From CAYQMF01 sp964418595 (lineage in GTDB: Bacteria > Planctomycetota > UBA1135 > UBA2386): a DNA stretch of 64,000 nt. The stretch covers positions 12,730-76,729 of the forward strand of contig CAYQMF010000014.1 in the NCBI GenBank assembly GCA_964418595.1, written 5' to 3'. The position numbers were made by a program, and so were the translations under genes. Below the pieces are notes generated by a model that searched no databases, was not told the origin of the DNA, and saw nothing but the letters and a program-made list of their open reading frames with translations. Below are positions 1 to 7,591 of this stretch, one piece after another. Positions within the stretch are counted from its first letter, which is position 1. The number at the start of each line of letters is the position of its first letter.

Positions 1-231
1 GCTCGAGCACGGCGACCGCGCGCGGCACAACCTCCCGACGTTCATCACGCCGATGCCGCCGGCGAAGTCGATCCACTCCGCGCCGTCCATGCCGACGAGG
101 CGCGCCCCGGAGGCACGCCCCGCCGTCGCCGCGCCGGCGAACTGGCCGACGCCCTTGGCCACCACGGCCGCGCGCCGCTCGACGAGAGCCGCCGCCTTGC
201 TCGCGCCGCTCTTCTCAGTGCTCGTCACCAC
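1..231 (-). CDS. gabT: 4-aminobutyrate aminotransferase-like (class III), N-terminal fragment
   Basis: This is the N-terminus of a class III PLP-dependent aminotransferase running off the window edge. The minus strand reads GTG-GTG-ACG from 231, with AGGAGG seven bases upstream, and gives the family start pattern LVERRAAVVAKGVGQ followed by WIDFAGGIGVMNVG. After NVG the frame goes wrong. The expected continuation PRAVAVLE is present at 2-25 but in another frame, because 8 bases instead of 9 separate the NVG codon at 34-36 from the proline codon at 23-25. This is a one-base deletion or sequence error. The gene lies directly downstream of gabD on the same strand, which fits a GABA degradation operon (transaminase plus succinate-semialdehyde dehydrogenase). 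The substrate is inferred from that pairing; another omega-amino acid is possible. Confidence 0.6.
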   Translation of the reverse strand, partial: MVTSTEKSGASKAAALVERRAAVVAKGVGQFAGAATAGRASGARLVGMDGAEWIDFAGGIGVMNVGRLCRARSPCSS

Positions 232-263
232 AGAAAGACCTCCTGGTCATTGGGCACCGCGGT

Positions 264-1697
264 TCACAGGGACCACGACACGTACTTCACTTCCAGATAC
301 TCGTGCATCACGTAGCTGCCGCCCTCGCGGCCGAAACCCGACTGCTTCATGCCGCCGAACGGCGCCTGCGCCACGGACGGCGCCCCGTCGTTGGCACCGA
401 TGATGCCGAAGTCGAGGCCCTCGGCCACGCGCATGAGCCGCGCGGCGTCACGGGTGTAGAAGTAAGCCGCAAGACCGAAGGGCGAATCGTTCGCCCACTC
501 GAGGACTTCTGCGTCCGTACGGAAGCGACGCAGCGGGCTCACGGGCCCGAAGGTCTCTTCTCGGCTGACGAGCATGTCGGGCTGCACGTCGTCCAGCACC
601 GTCGGTGCATAGAAGCGATCGGCACACCCCGCCACTCTCACCCGCGACCCACCGTAGCGGATTCGCGCGCCGCGTTGAACCGCGTCTTTCACGTGTGCCT
701 CGACCTTCGCCATGGCGGAATCGTCGATCAACGGACCGACATGCACACCGTCGTCGGCACCGCGACCCACGCGCAGATCTCCGACTGCGGCGACGAGGCG
801 CGCGGCGAAGTCTTCGTACACGTCTTCGTGCACGAAGAAGCGGTTCGGGCAGATGCAGGTCTGGCCCATGTTGCGGTACTTGCTGGCCAGCGCGCCGGCC
901 ACCGCCGCATCGAGATCGGCATCGGCGAACACGAGGAACGGTGCGTGCCCGCCGAGCTCGAGCGACAGCCGCGTGATGTTGTGGGCGGCTTTGCGCATGA
1001 GGATGCGCCCCACCTCGGTCGAGCCCGTGAACGACAGCTTGCGCACCGTCGGGTTCGTCAGCAGCTCTTCGCCGATCGCAGCAGCGTCGCCAGTGACGAA
1101 GTTGACGACGCCGGCCGGGATCTCCGCCTCTTCGCACAGCGCCCCGAGCGCCAGCGCGCTGATCGGGGTCTGCTCCGCGGGCTTGATGACCATGGAGCAG
1201 CCGGCGGCCAGCGCCGGGCCGAGCTTGCGCGTGATCATCGCGATCGGGAAGTTCCAGGGCGTGATCGCCGCAGTGACACCGACCGGCTGCCGCAGCACGA
1301 GGATCCGCTTGTCCGGGTGACCTGCGGGCAGCGTCTCGCCGGCGACGCGCTTGCCTTCCTCCGCCGCCCAGTCGACGAACGACGCCGCGTACGCGATCTC
1401 GCCGCGGGCCTCGGCGAGCGGCTTGCCCTGCTCCGAGGTGAGGATGCGCGCCAGGTCCTCGCGCCGCGCGAGCATCAGGTCGGCTAGACGGCGCAGGCGC
1501 TTGCCGCGGTCGGCCGCGGTGCGGCGTCGCCAGTCGGGCAGGGCCGCGGCGGCGGCCTCGATGGCGGCGCGTGCCTCGCCTCCGCCACCGGCCGGCACCT
1601 GGGCCAGCTCCTTGCCGGTCGCCGGGTCTTGCACCGCGAACGTGGCGCCTGTCCGCGCGCCGACCCACCGGCCGGCGATCAGGTTTTGAGTCTGCAT
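264..1697 (-). CDS. gabD: NAD(P)-dependent succinate-semialdehyde dehydrogenase
   Basis: A 477-residue aldehyde dehydrogenase of normal family length. It oxidises succinate semialdehyde to succinate in the cytoplasm, using NAD(P). Visible marks are TPWNFP around residue 147, the LELGG box with general-base Glu247, and the catalytic cysteine Cys281 in MGQTCICPNR, the SSADH/GabD version of this motif with a second cysteine two residues on. FGPV and the C-terminal PFGGMKQSGFGREGG box are also present. The ATG at 1697 gives the canonical start QNLIAGRW; an upstream extension of the open frame looks non-coding. A TACCAT box lies only 6 bp upstream of the ATG, with no Shine-Dalgarno site. The aminotransferase follows 32 bp downstream on the same strand. 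Confidence 0.9.
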   Translation of the reverse strand: MQTQNLIAGRWVGARTGATFAVQDPATGKELAQVPAGGGGEARAAIEAAAAALPDWRRRTAADRGKRLRRLADLMLARREDLARILTSEQGKPLAEARGEIAYAASFVDWAAEEGKRVAGETLPAGHPDKRILVLRQPVGVTAAITPWNFPIAMITRKLGPALAAGCSMVIKPAEQTPISALALGALCEEAEIPAGVVNFVTGDAAAIGEELLTNPTVRKLSFTGSTEVGRILMRKAAHNITRLSLELGGHAPFLVFADADLDAAVAGALASKYRNMGQTCICPNRFFVHEDVYEDFAARLVAAVGDLRVGRGADDGVHVGPLIDDSAMAKVEAHVKDAVQRGARIRYGGSRVRVAGCADRFYAPTVLDDVQPDMLVSREETFGPVSPLRRFRTDAEVLEWANDSPFGLAAYFYTRDAARLMRVAEGLDFGIIGANDGAPSVAQAPFGGMKQSGFGREGGSYVMHEYLEVKYVSWSL

Positions 1698-1703
1698 CGC
1701 GCC

Positions 1704-1709
1704 ATGGTA
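1704..1709 (-). promoter_or_regulatory. TANNNT -10-like box of gabD
   Basis: TACCAT on the minus strand, 6 bp from the ATG at 1697 and preceded by GGC. If it is a -10 element, the transcript starts at or in the start codon (leaderless). Confidence 0.4.
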
Positions 1710-1758
1710 GCCCTCACGTCGGGCAATCCCCGACGCTGTTTCGCGCGCTGCGATGTCG

Positions 1759-3693
1759 CTAGGGCAACGCTTCGATCGCCACGCCGAACAGCTCGCGCAC
1801 TCGCGCTGCACACCACAGCAGAGCCATCGGCAGGGTCCAGATCGTGCCCAACAGGGACCACGCGAGGGGCAGGCGCGGGAAGTGGAACTCGGGTCGCGCA
1901 CCGAAGAACCAGCCGATGCGATTGCCGAGGCTGCCGAAGCGGATCCGTACCGTGTGGAAGGCGCCGACCACGAAGTCGGCGCGGTAGAGCACACCGCCGA
2001 GCAGGTTCACCGCGCGTCCGGCGTGCGTGCGGAAGTCCGCGATCAACTTCTCCGCCGCCGCGTCAGCGTGCTCGACGAGCGCGGGATCCTGGATCGTCGA
2101 ACGCGTCGCGGTCCCGGTCGGCGTTCGATCTTCGACGATCGAGCGCTGCACGAAGGCCCGCTCGAGCGCATCTTCGACCAGCTCTGGTGTTCCGACGTGC
2201 GGCGCAACCACGGCCGGGAGCAGCCGACGCCAGCCGGTGACCAGCGCGCGCGGGCATTCCAGCCGGCCGGAGCCGGAGCACGTCGTGCAGGTCCGCCATA
2301 CGGTCCTCGATCGGGTGACGGACTGCCCGTTCTGGTGCTCGGTGTATGTCTCGGTGGTCTGGATCTGGCCGCTGCCGCCGCACGACCCGCACGAGCAGAC
2401 GATGTTCCACCCGGAGGCCAAGGGAAGCGCGTCGTCCCAGTTCACGAAGCCTTGGGGAGGACGGATGGGAAACAGGGTCTCGTCCCACACCGGCACCGTC
2501 GGACCCCCGAGCGGCAGCGATGTCGGCCAGCCGCTGAGGGTGACCACCCAGCGGTCCACGGTCAGGAAGCGCAGAAGGGCCGTGTCGCAGCGCACGTGAT
2601 CGAGTTGCCCCACGCGCAGGAACCGACCGAAACGGCGCGCGACGAGCGCGCCCGCCTCGGCGAGGTTCTCGGCACCCTGCGACACGCGCCGCTCGCGCTC
2701 CGCGAGATCGAGCGTCGGCAGCGTACAGCCGGCGTCCCTGGCGAGTTGCGTCAGGAACGGCACGGCATCGGCAATCGCCACTTCGATCGGATCGACCGCG
2801 CGCTGCCGGACGACGACGCGGCGAGCGGCGCGCAGATCGACGATCATGCGCCACACGACGATCGCGCCGGCCAGCATCGCCCCCACGACGGCACCCTCGA
2901 CGCCGGCGAAGCGCGCGACGCCGGTCAGGGCGACCGCGGCAACGACCGACAGCAACACGAGCCGCACCGGGAACCGCGTCACGAGGTAGTGGCGGTCGGC
3001 GGCGGCGAGCGCAAGGAACGCGCTCGCCCCGACCCAGACCATTCCCAGCGCCGGCGTTGCCGAAAGCCAGTCGTCGAACAGCGGCGCGTGCGAGACCACG
3101 TCGAGTTCGGTGATCCGATCCGCGCACGCGAACCGGAGCACGATGGCAGCGATCAGCGCGAGCGCCACGAGCGCCCGCACCCAGAGACCGAGGCGCCAAC
3201 CCGCCCCCGCCCGATGCGGGAAGCGTTCGTGGCCCAGCTCGGCGAGGGCCGGCGCTTCGATCCCGTGCCCGGACGAGGTCAGCGCGCAATCCACACGCGG
3301 GGGAACTCCCCGCGCCGTTTGGACCACGTTGTGCGACCACGCCCGCCGGATCCCATGCAGCACCAGTGCCCCGATCGTCGCCGCCACGCAGGTGACGATG
3401 CCGGGGACGTCCCAACGATCGGCGTTGCTCTTCGCCTCGATGATCCGGCCCACGCTGCGCAGGGCGAAGAAGACCGCTGCCCCGAACGCGAGCCAGAGCG
3501 CCAGGAGAACGCTGCCGATGACTGCTCGGGCCGGGATCACCTCGTAGCAACGGGTCCGCCAGAGCTCGGCCGGCGTCGCTCCCGCGAGCACTCGAGCCAG
3601 GACGCTGGTCGCCAACACCACGCCGAAGGGGACGAGCGCGATCGAAGGGTCACGGAGAAGGGCCGAGAGCGCCGAGTCGAGGTCTGCCAGCAC
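1759..3693 (-). CDS. Polytopic membrane protein with DnaJ-type CxxCxGxG zinc finger
   Basis: A 644-residue protein I cannot assign to a named family. The first ~290 residues hold about seven hydrophobic segments and a last one lies near the C-terminus, so it should be in the cytoplasmic membrane. Between them is a long soluble region with two perfect CxxCxGxG repeats, CGSCGGSG near residue 433 and CTTCSGSG about 32 residues later. These are the zinc-binding repeats of DnaJ central domains, here only two instead of four, which is enough for one zinc site. The GTG at 3693 starts VLADLDSALSALL; the reading frame stays open further upstream, but that part is Gly/Arg-rich and looks non-coding. No J-domain is visible, so chaperone function cannot be claimed. 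Confidence 0.6.
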   Translation of the reverse strand: MLADLDSALSALLRDPSIALVPFGVVLATSVLARVLAGATPAELWRTRCYEVIPARAVIGSVLLALWLAFGAAVFFALRSVGRIIEAKSNADRWDVPGIVTCVAATIGALVLHGIRRAWSHNVVQTARGVPPRVDCALTSSGHGIEAPALAELGHERFPHRAGAGWRLGLWVRALVALALIAAIVLRFACADRITELDVVSHAPLFDDWLSATPALGMVWVGASAFLALAAADRHYLVTRFPVRLVLLSVVAAVALTGVARFAGVEGAVVGAMLAGAIVVWRMIVDLRAARRVVVRQRAVDPIEVAIADAVPFLTQLARDAGCTLPTLDLAERERRVSQGAENLAEAGALVARRFGRFLRVGQLDHVRCDTALLRFLTVDRWVVTLSGWPTSLPLGGPTVPVWDETLFPIRPPQGFVNWDDALPLASGWNIVCSCGSCGGSGQIQTTETYTEHQNGQSVTRSRTVWRTCTTCSGSGRLECPRALVTGWRRLLPAVVAPHVGTPELVEDALERAFVQRSIVEDRTPTGTATRSTIQDPALVEHADAAAEKLIADFRTHAGRAVNLLGGVLYRADFVVGAFHTVRIRFGSLGNRIGWFFGARPEFHFPRLPLAWSLLGTIWTLPMALLWCAARVRELFGVAIEALP

Positions 3694-3739
3694 GGCGCCC
3701 CTAGCGCCGGCCCGGCCGCCGCGTTGCACACCGGAGAGC

Positions 3740-4738
3740 TCAGTCCGTGTCCGCCCGTTGCCGCGTGCGCAGCTCCTGCAGGCGCCGGCCGTAGGCCCGA
3801 CCCACATCGCGCCGCGTGAGGCGGCCGAGCAGGCGGTTGCCGTCGGCGGCGTCGACCACGGGCAGCTCGTCGAGCTTCCTGCTGTCGAGTCGATCCATCG
3901 CCACGTGCAGGTCGTCCTTGGGCGTAACCGTGATCGGCGGCGTGCTCATCACGTCGCCGGCGATCGCCACGTGGTGCAGGCTCGCGTCGAAGGTGAACTC
4001 GCGCACGTCCCGCACCGACAGCACCCCGACGAACGTCCCGGCGTCGTCCACCACCGGGAAGTAGTCTTCGCGACTGCCCGCGATCACGTGCACCAGGTGT
4101 TCCATGGGCATGCCGACCGGCACCGTCTCCACCGGACCCGGCGTGAACACGTCGCCGACCCGCATCTTCTCGAGGAGCGCCACCTGATACTCGCCCGCGT
4201 GCGCCGGCGACAACGCCCGGTGCGGCACCTGGCTGCGATAGAGCGCCCAGCGCCGGCTGAGCAGGAACGTCAGCCCGCACACCCACATCGCCGGCAGCAG
4301 CAGCCGGTACGAGCCGGTCATCTCCGTGACCATCACGATGGTCGAGATCGGCGTCTTGGCCGCGCCGGCGAAGAACCCGCACATGCCGACGATCACGAGG
4401 TTCTGCGGGTTCTCGATCAGCCCCCACTGGTGGCAGGCGATGCCGACCGCGCCCCCGACCCCACCGCCGATCACCATGCTCGGTCCGAACACGCCGGCGC
4501 TGCCGCCGGCGCCGATGGTGCACGACGTCGCCACGATCTTCAGCAGCGCGACCATCGCGAGCAGGCGGGCGCCGGACCATCCGGCCACGTCGCCATCCAG
4601 CGCCTGCTGCAGGATCCCGTAGCCGGAGCCGAGTACCGCGAGGCTGCGCGGATCGGCGCTGACCCACAGTGCCAGGAGCGCGAGGGCGCCGGTGAGCAAC
4701 CCGCCGAGAGCCGCGACCAGCGGCCGCGGTCCGGGCAC
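3740..4738 (-). CDS. ClC chloride channel, C-terminal half with two CBS domains
   Basis: This is the second part of a ClC-family anion channel or transporter. It starts at PGPRPLVAALGG and carries the ClC filter motif GAGGSAGVFGPS, further membrane helices, and two cytoplasmic CBS domains (from MRVGDVFTPG and from GDVMSTPPI) that normally bind adenine nucleotides. It lies in a different frame from the first half (4767-5579). The two together (about 600 residues) make exactly one normal ClC-CBS protein, so this looks like one gene broken at 4767-4775. The GTG at 4738 is only the first possible start after the break, and I see no ribosome binding site for it. Confidence 0.7.
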   Translation of the reverse strand: MPGPRPLVAALGGLLTGALALLALWVSADPRSLAVLGSGYGILQQALDGDVAGWSGARLLAMVALLKIVATSCTIGAGGSAGVFGPSMVIGGGVGGAVGIACHQWGLIENPQNLVIVGMCGFFAGAAKTPISTIVMVTEMTGSYRLLLPAMWVCGLTFLLSRRWALYRSQVPHRALSPAHAGEYQVALLEKMRVGDVFTPGPVETVPVGMPMEHLVHVIAGSREDYFPVVDDAGTFVGVLSVRDVREFTFDASLHHVAIAGDVMSTPPITVTPKDDLHVAMDRLDSRKLDELPVVDAADGNRLLGRLTRRDVGRAYGRRLQELRTRQRADTD

Positions 4739-4766
4739 GCGCCGGAACGCGGCCTCTGCCCGCTAG

Positions 4767-5579
4767 CTAGAAGCACACCGTGTAGAGCGCGATCGCCGGC
4801 AGCAGGCAGAGCGCGAGCAGGGTGTACGGAAGCAGCTCCGCGACCCGCGCGAAGGTGAACCCCGGGCCCAGCACGAACAGCGGCTCCCATTCGCCCATCC
4901 AGCCGCAGAACACGCAGTAGGCCACCGCCGACGACAGGAACGCCGGCATGACGACGTCCGACTCCAGCTCCGCATCGCGGTAGAGGATCTCGGCCGCGAA
5001 CAGCGCACCCGCGAACGGCGCGCGGAAGATCGCACCGACCCCCGCCGCCATCCCCGCCGAGAGCAACAGGCGCCGGCGCCGATCGCCGAGCCCGAGCACC
5101 TGCGCGAGCCACGACCCCGCGCCGGCGCCGATCTGGGCGATCGGTCCTTCACGCCCACCGCTGCCCCCGGTGCCGAGCGTGATCGCACTGGCCAGGGCCT
5201 TCACCACCGGCACGCGCCCGCGGATGTGACCGCCACGGTTGTGCCACGCGTCGATCGCCGCGTCCGTGCCGTGCCCGGATGCCTCCGGGGCGAAGCGACG
5301 GCACAGGAAGCAGCTCACGAATCCCCCGAGTGCCGGCATCGAGAGCAGGCCGACGACACTGAGAACGACGACCGCTTCGCTCGTGAACAGGTGCAGCTCA
5401 CCGCGCGGACCCACCGGCCGGTAGCCGGCGCCATGCACCAGGGCGAGCTCCGCGACGCCGTGCGCGAGGTACTCGAATGCGACTGCCCCGAGGCCCGCGA
5501 CCGCGCCAACCAGCATGCACAGCAGGTAGACGGCGGAGCGATCGCGGAGGAGCGTGCGGAGGGACAGGGGCGAGCGCAT
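4767..5579 (-). CDS. ClC chloride channel, N-terminal half
   Basis: The first 270 residues of a ClC anion channel. It has the selectivity/gating motif GTGGSGGREGPIAQIG, whose glutamate corresponds to the external gate. By eye the position of the internal proton glutamate (after PFAGALFAAE) is isoleucine, so a channel rather than a proton antiporter is possible. The frame ends at TAG (4767-4769), inside the palindrome CTAGCTAG, right after ALYTVCF. The continuation RAEAAFRRVPGPRP resumes in another frame within a few bases. The ATG at 5579 gives a plausible N-terminus ahead of the first membrane helix. Confidence 0.75.
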   Translation of the reverse strand: MRSPLSLRTLLRDRSAVYLLCMLVGAVAGLGAVAFEYLAHGVAELALVHGAGYRPVGPRGELHLFTSEAVVVLSVVGLLSMPALGGFVSCFLCRRFAPEASGHGTDAAIDAWHNRGGHIRGRVPVVKALASAITLGTGGSGGREGPIAQIGAGAGSWLAQVLGLGDRRRRLLLSAGMAAGVGAIFRAPFAGALFAAEILYRDAELESDVVMPAFLSSAVAYCVFCGWMGEWEPLFVLGPGFTFARVAELLPYTLLALCLLPAIALYTVCF

Positions 5580-5631
5580 TCAGGGGCAGGAGTGCGCGGA
5601 GTTCAAGGCGCGAATCAGTCCTCCGCGTCGA

Positions 5632-7560
5632 TCACTCGGCCCATTCGTACAGCACGAACAGAGGCATGGGCCCGGTGCCCTGCAGTTCGACCTGCAGTCG
5701 GCTCGCGTACACCGCCGAGAACCCCGGCACCGGCACTCCGAAACGCAGGCGCCAGTAGAGGCTCTGCTGCGCGAACGGCGTGACGCGCACCTCGTCGCCG
5801 TTGCGCTCGAAGGCGGTGCCGTCGACGCCGGCGATCTGCGGCGCGACCTCGAGGAACATGCGGTCGAACCACACGACCACGTAGCGCACGCGGCGGGCGT
5901 GCAGCAACGCGCGCAGCGCCGCTCCGTCGCCCGGCTGCGCCAGGTAGGCGCGGTAGGCGTCACGGATCCCTTCGAGGTTGCGGTGGTAGCCCGACGCCAC
6001 CACGGGCACGCGAGCGTCGCGCATCAACGGCGCGCCCAGCTCCCACGGCGCGAGCACGGCGCGCGCGTCGCGACCCCGCGTGCGCTCCGCGAGCACCCGG
6101 CACAGCTCGGCGACGCCCTGGTCCGCGCGGCGCGTGAGCGCGGTGCGCGGCGCCGGCCGCGAGGCGCGCGCGGCGGCGAGGCCGGCGACGACGAAGGCGA
6201 CGCGCGCAGGCCGCAGCAGGGCGGGCGACCGACGGGCGAGTTCGCCACCGAGCGCCTGCGCGCCCCGCACGAGCAGGAGCGGAAAGCAGATGCCGAACAG
6301 GTGCGCCAGCTTGCTCTCCCAGAGGGCGAGCGCGAACGTGCCGGCCACGAGGAGGAGGAGGGCGACGCGGAACGCAGGACTGCGGGCGGCGTCGCGCGCG
6401 CACGCGATGCCGAGGACCGGCAGCGCAACCACGCACCACGAGAGCCGCTGCATGCCGGCCTGCCACGAGAAGCCGCCGCGGTAGCTGAACGCGGCGTGGT
6501 ACTCCTCGACGCACGTCTGCACCCAGGCGTTGGCGGCGGCGAACCGCGCGAGTTCGCCCTGCACGGCGGCCACGTACCCGGGCACGAGCCAGAGCACGCC
6601 GAGGCCGACGGCCACGGCCACCCCTGCGGCGGCCACCGCCGGCACGCGCTTCCACACGAGCAGGAGGAACGCGAGGAACACCGCCGCCTGATGGGTCGTG
6701 AACCACGACACCTTGTCCCAGGTCACCGCCCACGGGCTCGTCTGCTCGAGCGTCTGCGCCACGACCAGCACGCCGAGCAGCGCGACGGCGCGCGCGAGTT
6801 CGTCACGCAGGTGCTCCGGCGGCAGCCCGCGCCGCATCCAGGTCACCTGGACGAACGCGACCGCGCACAGCAACTGCACGAGCAGCATCGACTCGGTGGA
6901 GACCCACACGGCGCCGCCGAGCGCGGCACCGGCGAGCCACGCCAGACCGCGACCGCCGAGGCCTTCGCAGCGCCGCAGCCAGGCGAGCACGCTGGCGAGC
7001 AGCAGCAGGTGCTGCAGGTTCTGATGGTCGCCGTTGCCCAGCCACGACACGCTGAGGACCGGGTTGCCGAGCGTGTAGAACGCGCCCGCCAGGAGCGCGC
7101 CCGGGTCGCCGAGGAGACGCCGCGCAAGGCCCAGGAACACCAGCAGCGCGACGCACGCGAGCAGCGGACCGGCGAGGACCGCCGCGGCTTCGTACTTGCG
7201 GGCCTGCGGCAGGACCCAGCGCACCAGCGGATCGAGCCCGCGCAGGATCCACTCCATGGGCAACGTCCAGTGGATCTCCGTGCCCTCCGGGAAGCCGTCC
7301 TGCACTTCGCGCAGCGGGTAGCCCGGGCTGTGGTCGCGCGCCTCGAGGTGCGCGAGCCAGCGCAGCGTGTCGTTGTCGTACGGAGTGACGGCCTCCGGCC
7401 GCACGACGATCCGGTGATCGCCCAGGCGAGCGAAGAACGCGCCGCACACGAGGGCCGCGGCCACGAGCCAGAACCAGCGGCGGGCGGATCGACGAGGGTC
7501 GGCGCAGTCGGGCACGGCGGAAGGAGAGCGCAACGCGATCGCCGAGAGAAGCGCGCGCAT
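5632..7560 (-). CDS. STT3-like GT-C membrane glycosyltransferase
   Basis: A 642-residue polytopic membrane protein. After the first membrane helix comes a large external loop beginning TPYDNDTLRWLAHLEA and ending HWTLPMEW. This resembles the acidic (DxD) first loop of STT3/AglB/PglB oligosaccharyltransferases, which hold the metal and lipid-linked sugar. Many hydrophobic helices follow, then a soluble C-terminal domain. I do not find the WWDYG acceptor motif of true STT3 proteins, so it may be a different GT-C enzyme. The ATG at 7560 is chosen because the open frame upstream overlaps the divergent gene start. It is divergent from another GT-C gene with a 31-bp gap. Confidence 0.6.
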   Translation of the reverse strand: MRALLSAIALRSPSAVPDCADPRRSARRWFWLVAAALVCGAFFARLGDHRIVVRPEAVTPYDNDTLRWLAHLEARDHSPGYPLREVQDGFPEGTEIHWTLPMEWILRGLDPLVRWVLPQARKYEAAAVLAGPLLACVALLVFLGLARRLLGDPGALLAGAFYTLGNPVLSVSWLGNGDHQNLQHLLLLASVLAWLRRCEGLGGRGLAWLAGAALGGAVWVSTESMLLVQLLCAVAFVQVTWMRRGLPPEHLRDELARAVALLGVLVVAQTLEQTSPWAVTWDKVSWFTTHQAAVFLAFLLLVWKRVPAVAAAGVAVAVGLGVLWLVPGYVAAVQGELARFAAANAWVQTCVEEYHAAFSYRGGFSWQAGMQRLSWCVVALPVLGIACARDAARSPAFRVALLLLVAGTFALALWESKLAHLFGICFPLLLVRGAQALGGELARRSPALLRPARVAFVVAGLAAARASRPAPRTALTRRADQGVAELCRVLAERTRGRDARAVLAPWELGAPLMRDARVPVVASGYHRNLEGIRDAYRAYLAQPGDGAALRALLHARRVRYVVVWFDRMFLEVAPQIAGVDGTAFERNGDEVRVTPFAQQSLYWRLRFGVPVPGFSAVYASRLQVELQGTGPMPLFVLYEWAE

Positions 7561-7577
7561 GCCCGGACCGCGACTCC

Positions 7578-7583
7578 TACCAT
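7578..7583 (+). promoter_or_regulatory. TANNNT -10-like box of the 7592 gene
   Basis: TACCAT, 8 bp before the ATG at 7592, inside the 31-bp divergent gap. The same hexamer and a similar spacing are seen at gabD. Confidence 0.4.
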
Positions 7584-7591
7584 CCCCGCCC

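Noticed and set aside
1753..3819. A 688-codon plus-strand reading frame opposite the zinc-finger membrane protein, and similar long frames such as 5554-7740.
   Set aside because: They are Arg/Ala/Pro/His-rich shadows of real genes on the other strand. High G+C removes stops from all frames, and no domain or motif is visible in them.
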